A stretch of 51,985 nucleotides of DNA from Chloroflexota bacterium. GTDB taxonomy: Bacteria; Chloroflexota; Anaerolineae; DUEN01. The stretch lies in contig JAADGJ010000013.1 of NCBI GenBank assembly GCA_013152435.1, forward strand, positions 1 through 51,985. Reading direction: 5' to 3'. The translations under genes and the position numbers were made by a program. The notes below the pieces were generated by a model. That model saw only the letters and a program-made list of their open reading frames with translations, had not been told where the DNA came from and made no database searches. Shown one piece after another: positions 1-8,769 of this stretch. Position 1 is the first letter of the stretch, and each line of letters opens with the position of its first letter.

Positions 1-85
1 GGCCTCCTGGAAGCCTCTTCAGAGCCCTCTCTGGACGTCAGAAAGCTCCCTGCATACGCAAGGAGCCGGTTCAAAACGCCAAAGT

Positions 86-237
86 CCAGGGCAGGGGCGA
101 TTCATGAATCGCCCCTGCCTACAGGTAGGCGGCAGATAAATCCCCCGTTTGGGAAAAGGCCCTCAGCGCCATTCATGCAACGCTGCTCACGGAATGGCCT
201 CCTGTGGGCTCACCAACACGAGACAGGGAAACCACCC
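86..237. repeat. Dispersed repeat family A, copy 1, with 30-bp perfect palindrome
   Basis: A segment of about 150 bp recurs in the same orientation at 12211-12365. It opens with a perfect 30-bp palindrome at 90-119, centred on TTCATGAA. The shared tail has an ATTCATGCA motif, GCTGCTCAC and a closing ACCAACACGAGACAGGG block. No convincing ORF is shared by the copies; the small ORFs across it are chance readings. The rest of 1-291 shows no gene. Confidence 0.75.
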
Positions 238-291
238 ACAGATGGCGGATAAGAAACCCGTCCTACATGCTCTATTCCTTGAGAGACCGCT

Positions 292-1287
292 TTATGAGAT
301 ACCCGCGCGGCCGTCTGCGAGGAGAGGGGCAGCCAGGGCGAGGCACTGTTGCTTATATCGCTCCGCCCCCATCCGATCGTTTCGTCGCCAGACGCTGATC
401 GGCATGTACTTCTGCACCTCATACAGGAGATAAAAGCGATGGCGGATCATCGCTGCAGAGGACTCATCCCGCCGGGCGCCATACCCGGACCAGAAAGGCG
501 GCTCGCTGATCCCACAGTAATCGAGAACGGCGAACTCGATCTCCACGTCCCCCCACAACGCACGATCGAAATCCACCAGCCCGGTCACATTCCCAGCCTC
601 GTCGATCAGGATGTTCTGACTCCACACGTCCATGTGCAACAGGCGAGAAGCCACCGGGCGATCGAAATAGTCGATGTACGCGTCGAGCAGGTCGCGCATC
701 ATCTTCGCTTCCGCCGGCGTGTAACTGCCACACGCTTCCACATCGTCTAGCAGCTTCCGCCACATGACGCGAAAGGCATCCACCCACGTGGGCTGAGGCT
801 CCATAGGGCGATGAGCGCCCAGGTATCCATACGCCTGAACGCCCAGGCACTCCGGCGCCGTGAGCTCGTGGAGCTGACGCAGGTACACCCCCACCTGATG
901 CAGGGCCCGCCGCCACTGCGCCCGCGTGAGATGAGGGATGTCGCTCATGGGGGTTCCCGGCAGAGCCCGCATCAGGATGTAATCCCGATCGATGCGCGTC
1001 CGGCTGAAGTCGTATCCCACGATCTCCGCCACCGGGATCGTCGTGCGCTCCCGGATCAGAGCGTGAAGCTCCGGCTCCTGGCGCATCATCAGCCGCTCGT
1101 AGAAGAGGAAACCGGCATCGTCCGGCGGGGCGATGCGCAATACGAACCGCTCGCCATCGCCCTCCACCCAATACGAGCGGTTATGCTTGCCCGTGCGAAT
1201 GGGCCTGAAACGCAAAGAGCCCACGTCCGCCCCGACATGGGCCCTCACCAGCTCCTCCAGGATCTCAACAGGAAAAGATTCCGACAA
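292..1287 (-). CDS. Aminoglycoside phosphotransferase-fold kinase (APH family)
   Basis: A 331-residue protein of the APH/choline-kinase fold, expected to phosphorylate a small-molecule hydroxyl with ATP in the cytoplasm. The catalytic loop HMDVWSQNILID has the Brenner pattern HxDxxxxN, and LVDFDRALWGD supplies the metal-binding Asp about 20 residues later. The N-terminal part includes NRSYWVEGDGERFVLRI, a plausible nucleotide-binding strand pair. Translation appears to start at TTG (1287-1285) behind GGAGCG. It lies 62 bp downstream of the glycosylase gene on the same strand, so it may be the last gene of a three-gene unit. The substrate cannot be read from sequence; resistance should not be assumed, because this fold is common in housekeeping kinases. 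Confidence 0.82.
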   Translation of the reverse strand: MSESFPVEILEELVRAHVGADVGSLRFRPIRTGKHNRSYWVEGDGERFVLRIAPPDDAGFLFYERLMMRQEPELHALIRERTTIPVAEIVGYDFSRTRIDRDYILMRALPGTPMSDIPHLTRAQWRRALHQVGVYLRQLHELTAPECLGVQAYGYLGAHRPMEPQPTWVDAFRVMWRKLLDDVEACGSYTPAEAKMMRDLLDAYIDYFDRPVASRLLHMDVWSQNILIDEAGNVTGLVDFDRALWGDVEIEFAVLDYCGISEPPFWSGYGARRDESSAAMIRHRFYLLYEVQKYMPISVWRRNDRMGAERYKQQCLALAAPLLADGRAGIS

Positions 1288-1349
1288 GATGCGCTCCAGC
1301 TATGCGGGCATCGATGAATATCTGCCCCCCTCACGACCCGGGCGGCGCG

Positions 1350-1964
1350 TCACCGGGACACGTAGCGACTGGACCGAACCCAGAACCGCCAGGGAGCCTG
1401 CCGATCTCGCTCGTCGGCGTAATGGATCCCGATCCGGGGGCCACGCGCCACCTCCTCATCCGGAACCTCCCGCCCCCGCTCCAGCCACAGCTCATCCCCA
1501 TGGACCAGGTCGGCGCCATTGAAACGCTTGTCGATGGCCATCGCCTGGGTCAGCCGGGCGGGGCCGCTGGTCAGGTCCCGGTCCCTCAGACGTCTCCGGT
1601 CGGCCCGGCGCAGCCTGCGCATCACCTCCAGGCCCTCAACCGGCTCCAAGGCCCGGATCAGGATCGCCGCCGGGAAACCCTCCTCCTCCGTGACCACGTT
1701 CAGCATCCAGTGCATGCCGTAGGTGAAGTAGACATAGGCACGGCCGGGCGGGCCAAACATCACCTCGTTCCTGGGGGTGCGCCCCCGGCTGGCGTGGCTG
1801 GCGGTATCCCCATGCCCCACGTAGGCCTCGCATTCGACGATGACGCCACTGAGGCGCTGGCCATCTAACAGACGGACCAGCCGCGCCCCCAACAGCTCCC
1901 GGGCGACGATCAGCGTATCGCGAGCGAAAAAGTCGTAAGAGAGGCGATCTGTCCCCGCTGTCAT
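1350..1964 (-). CDS. 3-methyladenine DNA glycosylase (AAG/MPG family)
   Basis: A 204-residue protein of the alkyladenine DNA glycosylase family, which excises alkylated and deaminated purines in base-excision repair. Recognisable family segments run in order: ARELLGARLVRL near the N-terminus, VECEAYVGHGDTASHA with the catalytic-base Glu region, the FGPPGRAYVYFTYGMHWMLN core, and ILIRALEPVEG. The length suits bacterial members. The ATG is preceded by GGGGA. The upstream CDF gene ends only 8 bp away on the same strand, so the two are probably cotranscribed; no functional link is obvious. Confidence 0.9.
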   Translation of the reverse strand: MTAGTDRLSYDFFARDTLIVARELLGARLVRLLDGQRLSGVIVECEAYVGHGDTASHASRGRTPRNEVMFGPPGRAYVYFTYGMHWMLNVVTEEEGFPAAILIRALEPVEGLEVMRRLRRADRRRLRDRDLTSGPARLTQAMAIDKRFNGADLVHGDELWLERGREVPDEEVARGPRIGIHYADERDRQAPWRFWVRSSRYVSR

Positions 1965-1972
1965 CTCGTCCC

Positions 1973-2962
1973 CTATGTGATGGGAGCGCTCTCCTCCCGA
2001 TGATACGAGACCGTCATCGCCGGCCGTCCGGCGCCCGTCTCCCGGGCGCTCGGTTCAACCCCGGGCGACGATGGCTCCTGAACGGGATGATAATGCACAT
2101 GGACCCGCCGCAAGAACTCGATGTTCTCGTACAGGACACGTTCCACATGGGATGCGATCTGATCCCCGGCAGCCACGCTCAGGGTGCCATCCACCCCGAT
2201 GGTGAGATTGACCACCAGGTATGGCCCGAACCGATGGGCGTGGATCTCCTCGACCTCCCTCACCCCCGGCACCGTCGCCAACAGCTGGGTGATCTGCTCC
2301 GCCAGCGACCGCCCCGGCACCGTGTCCATCAGATCCTCGGAGGACTCCCGCAGGATCTCGACGCCCGTCCTCAGGATGACCAGCGCCACCAACGCGCCGG
2401 CCATGGGGTCCACCCACAGGTAACCATGGCGTCCCAGGAAGATGCCGACGGCCGCCGCGGAGGCCGAGAGCACGTCGTTGCGATGATCATAGGCCATGGC
2501 CAGCACGGCCGCGTTCTTCGTCTGATTGCCCACCCGATAGGTGAAGACGGTCAACCCCATCTTCATCCCGACGGTGAGCAACGCCACCCACAGCGCTGCC
2601 GCCGATGCGCCGCTAAAGTCGCCCTGCCCGGAGAGCAGGTTATACACCTCATTGACCGCGTTCCAGAAGACGGCGATGCCCGTGGTGATCACGAACGCCC
2701 CGACCACCAACGCCCCCACGCTCTCCAGCTGGCTATGCCCATACGGGTGCTCCTCGTCCGCCGGCTTGCCGGCCAGCCGCATGAACACGCTCACGATGAT
2801 GTAATACGCCACATCGCTGGTGGAATTGATGCCATCAGCGAGCAACGCCGGGCTGTTCCCCAGAATACCGATGGCCGTCTTCAATGCGGCCAGGAAGATA
2901 TTCGCCACCAAACCGATATTGGCGGCCTGGATGCTCTTTCGTTCCCTCTGCTCAGGACTCAT
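1973..2962 (-). CDS. Cation diffusion facilitator family transporter
   Basis: A 329-residue inner-membrane CDF transporter that would export Zn, Fe, Mn or Co in exchange for protons. The N-terminal half has hydrophobic helices with the metal-site pattern ADGINSTSD in TM2 and AYDHRNDVLSASA in TM5, each with paired Asp or His/Asp ligands. A cytoplasmic ferredoxin-like domain follows from about residue 205 (VPGVREVEEIHAHRFGPY). The tail after about residue 300 is low complexity. ATG is preceded by GGGGGAG. It heads the minus-strand group CDF, glycosylase, APH. Metal specificity is not predictable here. Confidence 0.9.
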   Translation of the reverse strand: MSPEQRERKSIQAANIGLVANIFLAALKTAIGILGNSPALLADGINSTSDVAYYIIVSVFMRLAGKPADEEHPYGHSQLESVGALVVGAFVITTGIAVFWNAVNEVYNLLSGQGDFSGASAAALWVALLTVGMKMGLTVFTYRVGNQTKNAAVLAMAYDHRNDVLSASAAAVGIFLGRHGYLWVDPMAGALVALVILRTGVEILRESSEDLMDTVPGRSLAEQITQLLATVPGVREVEEIHAHRFGPYLVVNLTIGVDGTLSVAAGDQIASHVERVLYENIEFLRRVHVHYHPVQEPSSPGVEPSARETGAGRPAMTVSYHREESAPIT

Positions 2963-3221
2963 CGCTCCCCCAGCTCATATCCCCAACCCCGATCGGCCAT
3001 CGGTCACAGACCCGATGACGTCGCTCTCCCCTCGGGCGATCGGGCGTCCCCTATCATACATGATTTGTCCGCCGACGCCTATGTTCTCGGACAGTGTCCC
3101 GACTCGGAGGTCAAAGTAAACCGTGCCTCATCGTCGCTTTCGCATCCTCCCTATCATACTCAACAGGCCATCTCGGGCAAATCCCCCGGTCGTAAGGGTA
3201 ATAGGCGGACCAGGCTGGGAA

Positions 3222-3298
3222 AGGGCTGGAGCAAGAGGGATTTTGGCGAAAGGAGTCCCTTAGGCACCCTATCGGTAAATTTCAGACACGCTGTGAAA
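3222..3298. repeat. Partial copy of MITE-like family B (one end)
   Basis: This stretch matches one end of the family B elements at 8475-8738 and 34601-34848. It shares the GGTAAATTTCAGACACGCT end and the GAGTCCCTTAGGCACC-like stretch before it. Only one terminal inverted-repeat half is visible, so it looks like a decayed or solo end. It sits in the 685-bp gap between the divergent CDF and M1 peptidase genes, which otherwise holds family D copy 1 and a promoter. Confidence 0.5.
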
Positions 3299-3436
3299 TG
3301 GGAACCACGAAGGCACTAAGACCCCAAGGTAGAGAAGGCGGAAGTGCGCTACCTCAGGGCTTCTTCGGCGTACACAGACACAACATCTTGCCGTGCCTCA
3401 TGGGGCCAACTTCGCCTATACGGCTTCGTGTCTTGG

Positions 3437-3546
3437 CGCGGGTGGCGGAAGGCAGTGCCTTTCACCACTCAAAAGGCCAACCTTGAGGAGCGGGCCAGCC
3501 CTCGTCCCTGCAGATGTCACGTATGCCGATATGAACGCTGGGCTAA
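3437..3546. repeat. Dispersed repeat family D, copy 1
   Basis: A 110-bp block, from GCGGGTGGCGGAAGGC to ATGAACGCTGGGCTAA, recurs in the same orientation at 12539-12647 with roughly 80 percent identity by eye. Several short ORFs cross it, but the copies differ by indels and share no frame. It is non-coding repeat material directly upstream of the peptidase promoter. Confidence 0.65.
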
Positions 3547-3579
3547 TGAAAAGGCCCGGCTCCCCACCCTCAACGCGGC

Positions 3580-3608
3580 GTGACAAGGGGAACCAAATAC
3601 GCTATAAT
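3580..3608 (+). promoter_or_regulatory. Sigma70-type promoter for the M1 peptidase genes
   Basis: GTGACA at 3580-3585, a 17-bp spacer, and a perfect TATAAT at 3603-3608. Predicted transcription starts near 3615, leaving about 33 nt of leader before the ATG at 3648. This is the best promoter in the 2963-3647 gap. Confidence 0.75.
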
Positions 3609-3647
3609 GGTGACACTACGGGAACCACCGGCGTAGGAAGAAAACCC

Positions 3648-5138
3648 ATGCACCTGGTCCGCTGCCTCATCCGACTGCTCGTCATCGCCCTCATGGTGAG
3701 CGCCTGCACCGGCGCCGAGACGCCCCCTCCGCCAGATCCGTACGCGCCATACCGCCCGGCCATGCTGGAGGACTTCCAGGGGGATCTGGACCAATTGCCG
3801 CCGGTCCCCCGCTACAAACTCATCCTGGACGTCGACATACCCACACGGCACCTCGACGGCAAGGGCATTGTGATCGTCCCCAACCGCCTCCCCGTCCCCC
3901 TCTCCGACCTGTACTTTCGCCTGTATCCCAACCTGCCCCAGTACCGAGGCAGGCTAAGCCTGGAGATGGTGACGGTGGGCGGAGCGCTCACCGCCTTTGA
4001 CTACGCGCCGGACGGTAGCTCCCTGCACGTCATCCTGCCCGAGCCCCTTCCCCCCGGCCAGACGGTCGAAATCGGATACACCTGGAGCCTGGACGCCCCC
4101 ACCAGCCCTACCGGGTACATGGTGTTTGGGGAGAGCCAGGGCATTCTCAGCCTCCCGCTGAGCTATCCCATCCTGGCCGTCTCGGAGATGGACGTCACGG
4201 GGCAGCGTCCCAACTGGCACCTGGAGGTCGCCCCGCCCCACGCCGACGTCGCATTCACGGAGAGCGCCTTGTATCAGGTGGAGCTGATCACGGCGCCCGA
4301 GGTCACGGTGGTCAGCTCGGGCATCGTGGTGAGCCAGACCACCACAGCCGAGGGGAAGCTCGTCCGCCAGTTCGTCACCGGGCCGGTGCGGGAGTTCACG
4401 CTCATCATGTCCCCCCAATTCCAGGAGGCCTCCGAAAAGATCGGCGATACGACCGTGCACTCCTATTTCCTGCCCGAAGATCGTCAGGCCGGGCAACAGG
4501 CGCTGGCATACGCCGCCGCGGCCACGCAGGTGTACAGCGATCGCTTTGGAACCTACCCCTTCACCGACCTTAGCGTGGTGGAGGCGCCGCTTCAGTACCG
4601 GGGCATGGAATACCCCGAAGTCAACCTCATCGGCATTGACACCTATCGGGAGCGGAGAGAGGACCAGGAGTTCCTGATCGCCCACGAGATCGCCCATCAA
4701 TGGTGGTACAATCTGGTGGGCAACGATCCGGTCAATCGTCCCTGGCTGGACGAGGGCCTGGCCGAATATTCGACTTACATCTACTACGAGACGATCTACG
4801 GCAAGGAGCGGGCCGACCGGCTGCTTCGCAACCGCTGGGAGGTCCCGCTGGCGTACGCCAGGGAAAACGGGCTGGACACCATCGTCGGGCAGCCGGCCTC
4901 CGGATTCGGGCCCGTCAACTACGAGACGATGGTCTACGCCAAGTCCGCCCTCTTCTTCCACGCCCTGCGACAGGAGATGGGCGACATCGCCTTTTTCAAG
5001 CTCCTGCGCACGCTGGTGTCCAAGTACCGTTACCAGGTCTTGACGCCGGATGATCTGCTGGCGGAGGCACGGAGAGCCTCCGGGCGGGATGTGACGCCGG
5101 TCTATCGCCAGTGGATCCTGACGGCAGCGGAACCCTGA
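3648..5138 (+). CDS. M1-type metallopeptidase lipoprotein (first of a tandem pair)
   Basis: A 496-residue secreted zinc aminopeptidase-like protein. It begins with a lipoprotein signal peptide (MHLVRCLIRLLVIALMVSAC), so it is probably anchored outside the membrane. An N-terminal beta-domain (about 50-210) leads to the gluzincin domain with HEIAH at 346-350 and the third zinc ligand Glu at 369 in WLDEGLAEY, the HEXXH-18-E spacing of M1. YRGMEYPEVN stands where the GxMEN exopeptidase loop lies. ATG at 3648 is chosen over upstream in-frame starts because it follows AGGAAG and gives an intact signal sequence. The next gene is a paralogue 57 bp downstream. Confidence 0.88.
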   Translation: MHLVRCLIRLLVIALMVSACTGAETPPPPDPYAPYRPAMLEDFQGDLDQLPPVPRYKLILDVDIPTRHLDGKGIVIVPNRLPVPLSDLYFRLYPNLPQYRGRLSLEMVTVGGALTAFDYAPDGSSLHVILPEPLPPGQTVEIGYTWSLDAPTSPTGYMVFGESQGILSLPLSYPILAVSEMDVTGQRPNWHLEVAPPHADVAFTESALYQVELITAPEVTVVSSGIVVSQTTTAEGKLVRQFVTGPVREFTLIMSPQFQEASEKIGDTTVHSYFLPEDRQAGQQALAYAAAATQVYSDRFGTYPFTDLSVVEAPLQYRGMEYPEVNLIGIDTYRERREDQEFLIAHEIAHQWWYNLVGNDPVNRPWLDEGLAEYSTYIYYETIYGKERADRLLRNRWEVPLAYARENGLDTIVGQPASGFGPVNYETMVYAKSALFFHALRQEMGDIAFFKLLRTLVSKYRYQVLTPDDLLAEARRASGRDVTPVYRQWILTAAEP

Positions 5139-5194
5139 GAGCGCTGGGAGCGGATATCCGGCCTCGACGCGACGTCGCATCACGAGGAGCACCT

Positions 5195-7024
5195 GTGAAA
5201 ACGAGATCCCTTTGGAGTCGGGCGAGGGTTTGCCTGACGATTCTGGCCTTCGTGCTGTGGGGAACCGCCTGCCAGCTACCCACACCTCCCATCGTCTACA
5301 CCCCGATCCCCCCAGCCCCGACGCCGACTTCACCGCCCCCACCTCCGCAATCGCTCAGCCTGGACGACCTCACGCTCTTCGAGCAGGCGATGATCCCCAT
5401 CGCTCGGGGCGACGTCGCCCAGGTCGCCACCGTGCTGCGCCCCACTCGTTACCGCATCGATGCCCGATTCGATCCCACGTCCCGCACCATCAGCGGCCAG
5501 GAGATCGTCCGATACACCAACAACGAGGCCGGGCCCCTGGATGCCGTCTATTTTCGCCTGTTCCCCAACCTGCCCAGGAGCGGCCGAGCGACGGTCTCCT
5601 CGCTGACGGTGGATGGCGCCTCCGTAACGCCTCAACGGGAGCTTGCGGGAAGCGCCCTGCGAGTACCGATGGATCCGCCGCTTCCTCCGGGCGCCTCCGT
5701 CACGTTCCAGCTGGACTTCACCGTCCAGGCCCCCGCCACGCCGGGAGGCAACTACGGGGCGTTTGCCTACACCAATGAGGTGGTGGCGCTGGCGGGATTC
5801 TACCCGCTGATCCCGGTGTTCGATGACGAGGGGTGGAACGTAGAGATCGCCCCGGCGTACGGCGACCCCGTATACTCCGATACCAGCTTCTATCTGGTGC
5901 GATTCACATTGCCAACCGGATGGGAAGTCGCCGCGTCCGGCTCCACTTTAGGCGTGGAGGACAACGGCGACGGCACGACCACCTGGACGATCGTCTCCGG
6001 CCCCATGCGAGACTTCAACCTCGCCGCCTCCCCCGCCTACCGTACGATGGAGATGCAGGTGGACGACACGGTGGTCCGATCCCATTTCAAGCCCGGGGAT
6101 GAGGCAGGGGGACGGCGAGCGCTGGAGTACACGGCCCACGCCCTGCGCTACTTCAACGAGATCTTCGGCATCTACCCCTTCGCCGAGCTGGACGTGGCTG
6201 CCACCCCTACGACGGCCGGCGGGATCGAATATCCCGGGCTGATCGTGATCGCGGAGCGGCTGTACGGGGAGAAGGGGGGCTTCTTCGAGTGGGCCACGGT
6301 CCACGAGACCGCCCACCAGTGGTGGTACAGCCTGGTAGGGAACGATCAGGTGGACGATCCGTGGCTGGATGAGGCGCTGACGCAATATGTCACGTGGATG
6401 TACGTAGAGGCGACCTACGGGAAGGTGGCCGCAGCGATCGCCCGCCGGGCCTTCTTCGACGAGCCCTATCGGCGGTTGGTGGAGGAGGGAAAGGATCCGC
6501 CCATCGGGTTGCCGGTGCGGGCTTACAGCGAGGAGGACTACGGCCCCGTCGTCTACGCCAAAGGGCCGCTCTTCTTCCACGAGTTACGGCAGACGATGGG
6601 CGACGCGACGTTTCGGGCATTCCTGCGAACCTACTTCGAACGCTACCGATACCGCATCGCCACGCCCGAGGATCTGCTCACGGTCGCGCAGGAGACCTGC
6701 CGCTGCGATCTCACCCCGATCTACGCCAGGTGGGTTCTGGGCATCACCCTGGGCGAACCGCCCACCCGGGGACGGATATCCAGCCAGACGGTGAACGCCA
6801 GCCCCTCCCTGAGAACTCCGAGCCTTCCACCCCACGACCGGAGGGCTCGGACATCCCCATCGCCTCCAGGGCACGGTGAAGGCGATCAGGACGGGAACGA
6901 TGAGGAGACTAGCAACAGCGTGCGCCATCACCATGGCTTTGCTGTGGCTGTTAGGCATCGCCTCCGGGAGGGCGTCCGCCCAGTCGGGCACGGGCGTCAT
7001 CCGCGTGGCGACCACCGGCCGTGA
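5195..7024 (+). CDS. M1-type metallopeptidase lipoprotein (second of the pair)
   Basis: A 609-residue paralogue of the preceding gene. It starts at GTG behind GAGGAG, with a lipoprotein-like signal peptide ending in LWGTAC, then a Pro-rich linker. HETAH lies at 370-374 and the Glu ligand at 393 (PWLDEALTQY). GGIEYPGL replaces the exopeptidase loop. The recognisable domain ends near 6765 (YARWVLGITLGEP). The last 85 or so residues are low complexity, and the stop codon falls 125 bases inside the next gene. That tail has no counterpart in the first peptidase and may reflect loss of the original stop or a frameshift. Confidence 0.85.
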   Translation: MKTRSLWSRARVCLTILAFVLWGTACQLPTPPIVYTPIPPAPTPTSPPPPPQSLSLDDLTLFEQAMIPIARGDVAQVATVLRPTRYRIDARFDPTSRTISGQEIVRYTNNEAGPLDAVYFRLFPNLPRSGRATVSSLTVDGASVTPQRELAGSALRVPMDPPLPPGASVTFQLDFTVQAPATPGGNYGAFAYTNEVVALAGFYPLIPVFDDEGWNVEIAPAYGDPVYSDTSFYLVRFTLPTGWEVAASGSTLGVEDNGDGTTTWTIVSGPMRDFNLAASPAYRTMEMQVDDTVVRSHFKPGDEAGGRRALEYTAHALRYFNEIFGIYPFAELDVAATPTTAGGIEYPGLIVIAERLYGEKGGFFEWATVHETAHQWWYSLVGNDQVDDPWLDEALTQYVTWMYVEATYGKVAAAIARRAFFDEPYRRLVEEGKDPPIGLPVRAYSEEDYGPVVYAKGPLFFHELRQTMGDATFRAFLRTYFERYRYRIATPEDLLTVAQETCRCDLTPIYARWVLGITLGEPPTRGRISSQTVNASPSLRTPSLPPHDRRARTSPSPPGHGEGDQDGNDEETSNSVRHHHGFAVAVRHRLREGVRPVGHGRHPRGDHRP

Positions 7025-8651
7025 TACGATCGGCTGCGGCAGCCCGACCTACCCCTGCCGCACGATCCAGTACGCGGTCGATCAGGCTGAGACAGGCGAT
7101 ACCATCCTCATCGCAGCGGGGGTGTATACCGACATCCACGCCCGCTCCGGCGTCACCCAGGTGGTGTATATCGACAAATCGGTGACGCTCCGCGGCGGCT
7201 ATCCTCCAACGGGATGGGAGGCCCCCTCGCCCGCTGACCACCCCACCATCCTGGACGCGCGGGGGCAGGGGCGAGTGCTCTTCCTCACGGGAAACATCAC
7301 CCCCACGATCGAAGGGCTCCACATCACCGGTGGGGATGCCACGGGATTGGGCGGGGGCCCGGGAGGGTTCGACGCCGGAGGCGGGATCTACATCTACCGG
7401 GCGACGGCCACCGTCCGCAACAACGTGATCCAGAACAACGTGGCCAGCACGACCGGCCAGGGATACGGCGGCGGGATATGTATCTACCGCGGCAACGCCC
7501 TCGTCAGCGGCAACACGATACAGGGCAACACGGCCAGCACGACCGATCTGGGCGAGGGCGGCGGGCTGAGCCTCGCCTTCGGCCAGGCCACCATCGAGGG
7601 GAACACGGTACGAGAGAACACGGCCAGCTTTCTCAAACGAGGCTCCGGCGGCGGGGTCCATGTCTACTACGCCAGCGCCGCTTTGCAGAGGAATCGAATA
7701 GAAGGGAACACGGCCAGCCGGGTCTCCTTTGGCTACGGCGGCGGGATACGCGCCCTCTGGAGCGACGTCACCCTGGTCGGCAACACGATCCGGGGCAATG
7801 TAGCCAGCGTGTCCTCGGCCGGATTCGGAGGCGGGCTGGAACTGTGGTACGCCCACGCCACGATCGAGGGGAACGCCATCATCAGCAACACAGCCACCTC
7901 GAGATCTGGCCACCCCGGCCTGGGAGGCGGGATCGACATCTACCGCAGCGCCCCGATCACCGTGACCAACACGCTGATCGTCCAAAACCACGCCAACACC
8001 CGGGGAGGCGGGGTTCATATCGAAGGTGGGCCGGGCGAGCCCGCCTCCGCCCGCCTGCTCCACACCACCATCGCCGACAACAGGGGGGAGGGCCCCGGGA
8101 TCCTCGTAGGTGAGGGGGCTACCCTGGCCCTCACCAACACGATCATCGCCGGCCACTACAAGGTGGGCCTCTCCGTGGCCCAGGGCAGCACGGCCACCCT
8201 GGAGGCCACGCTGTGGTGGGGCAATGGGTCGAACATGGACGGCGAAGGGACCATCTCCACGGGGGCGATCCACGTCACGGGCGATCCGGCCTTCTGGAAC
8301 CCGATGCAACAGGACTATCACCTGACCCTCCGATCGGCGGCCATCGACCGGGGCGTGGACGCGGGCGTGCCCCAGGACGTGGACGGGGATCCTCGCCCAG
8401 CCAGGGCGGGCTATGACATCGGAGCGGATGAGTACATCGACGGCACGTATACTTACCAGTACTTGCCTCTGATGCTCAGAGCGCGTCTGGGAAATGCCGT
8501 TGCTTCTGCTATGGGGAGGCCCGGAAGGGTAGAGCCTCTCCGGGAAAAGCTATTCTCCCGCCTTCGACCTGCCCGGCCTCGGCCCGGGTCCTTCGGCAAG
8601 GGCCGAGAAAGGCAGGTGCAGGCCGGAAAAGCGGGGTTTCCGTGGAGGTGA
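6900..8651 (+). CDS. Exported right-handed beta-helix protein with repeat-derived C-terminus
   Basis: A secreted parallel beta-helix (pectate-lyase-like) protein. A signal peptide (cleavage likely after GRASA) is followed by RVATTGRDTIGCG and YPCRTIQYAVDQAETGDTI, the opening of CSLREA/choice-of-anchor-Q-type proteins. Then come at least seven coils of N-x-I-x-N-x-A-S followed by GGGI. A choice-of-anchor Q-like end (SAAIDRGVDAGVPQDVDGDPR...GADEY) leads into YLPLMLR. The final 55 or so residues after that motif are encoded by the family B element at 8475-8738. ATG 6900 is preferred (AGGA eight bases upstream); GTG 6876 is in frame. Probably surface binding or carbohydrate-related; the ligand is unknown. 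Confidence 0.82.
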   Translation: MRRLATACAITMALLWLLGIASGRASAQSGTGVIRVATTGRDTIGCGSPTYPCRTIQYAVDQAETGDTILIAAGVYTDIHARSGVTQVVYIDKSVTLRGGYPPTGWEAPSPADHPTILDARGQGRVLFLTGNITPTIEGLHITGGDATGLGGGPGGFDAGGGIYIYRATATVRNNVIQNNVASTTGQGYGGGICIYRGNALVSGNTIQGNTASTTDLGEGGGLSLAFGQATIEGNTVRENTASFLKRGSGGGVHVYYASAALQRNRIEGNTASRVSFGYGGGIRALWSDVTLVGNTIRGNVASVSSAGFGGGLELWYAHATIEGNAIISNTATSRSGHPGLGGGIDIYRSAPITVTNTLIVQNHANTRGGGVHIEGGPGEPASARLLHTTIADNRGEGPGILVGEGATLALTNTIIAGHYKVGLSVAQGSTATLEATLWWGNGSNMDGEGTISTGAIHVTGDPAFWNPMQQDYHLTLRSAAIDRGVDAGVPQDVDGDPRPARAGYDIGADEYIDGTYTYQYLPLMLRARLGNAVASAMGRPGRVEPLREKLFSRLRPARPRPGSFGKGRERQVQAGKAGFPWR

Positions 8652-8738
8652 GGTCCCCTCCACACCTCCCCCCGTGGAGCTGGTCGTTGAGGGAGACCCC
8701 TCAGACACCTTGTCGGTAAATTTCAGACACGCTCTCAG
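8475..8738. repeat. MITE-like element B, copy 1, with terminal inverted repeats
   Basis: A 264-bp element bounded by CTCAGAGCGCGTCTG and CAGACACGCTCTCAG, which are inverted repeats of each other with two mismatches. A copy in opposite orientation lies at 34601-34848. The interior is shared along its length: the GCTTCYGCTATG block, CGACCTGCC, GGGTCCTTCGG, GGCAGGTGCAGGCCGGAAAAG and CCCCTCCACACCTCC. There is no transposase inside. The left end falls inside the beta-helix gene, immediately after the codons for YLPLML. Confidence 0.75.
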
Positions 8739-8769
8739 AATAATAGATTAGGGAATCAAGGAGAGCACG

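Noticed and set aside
2000-3319. 439-codon plus-strand ORF over the CDF gene
   Set aside because: Antisense to a clear transporter; composition rich in His, Arg, Gln and Pro with no recognisable domain.
3954-5342. Long minus-strand ORF (462 codons) opposite the first M1 peptidase, and similar long antisense ORFs at 6951-8321, 9187-10329, 29667-31058 and 42847-44025
   Set aside because: They mirror strong sense genes in high-GC DNA, lack family motifs and ribosome sites, and their residue patterns (Gly, Arg, His, Asp runs) are typical of shadow frames.
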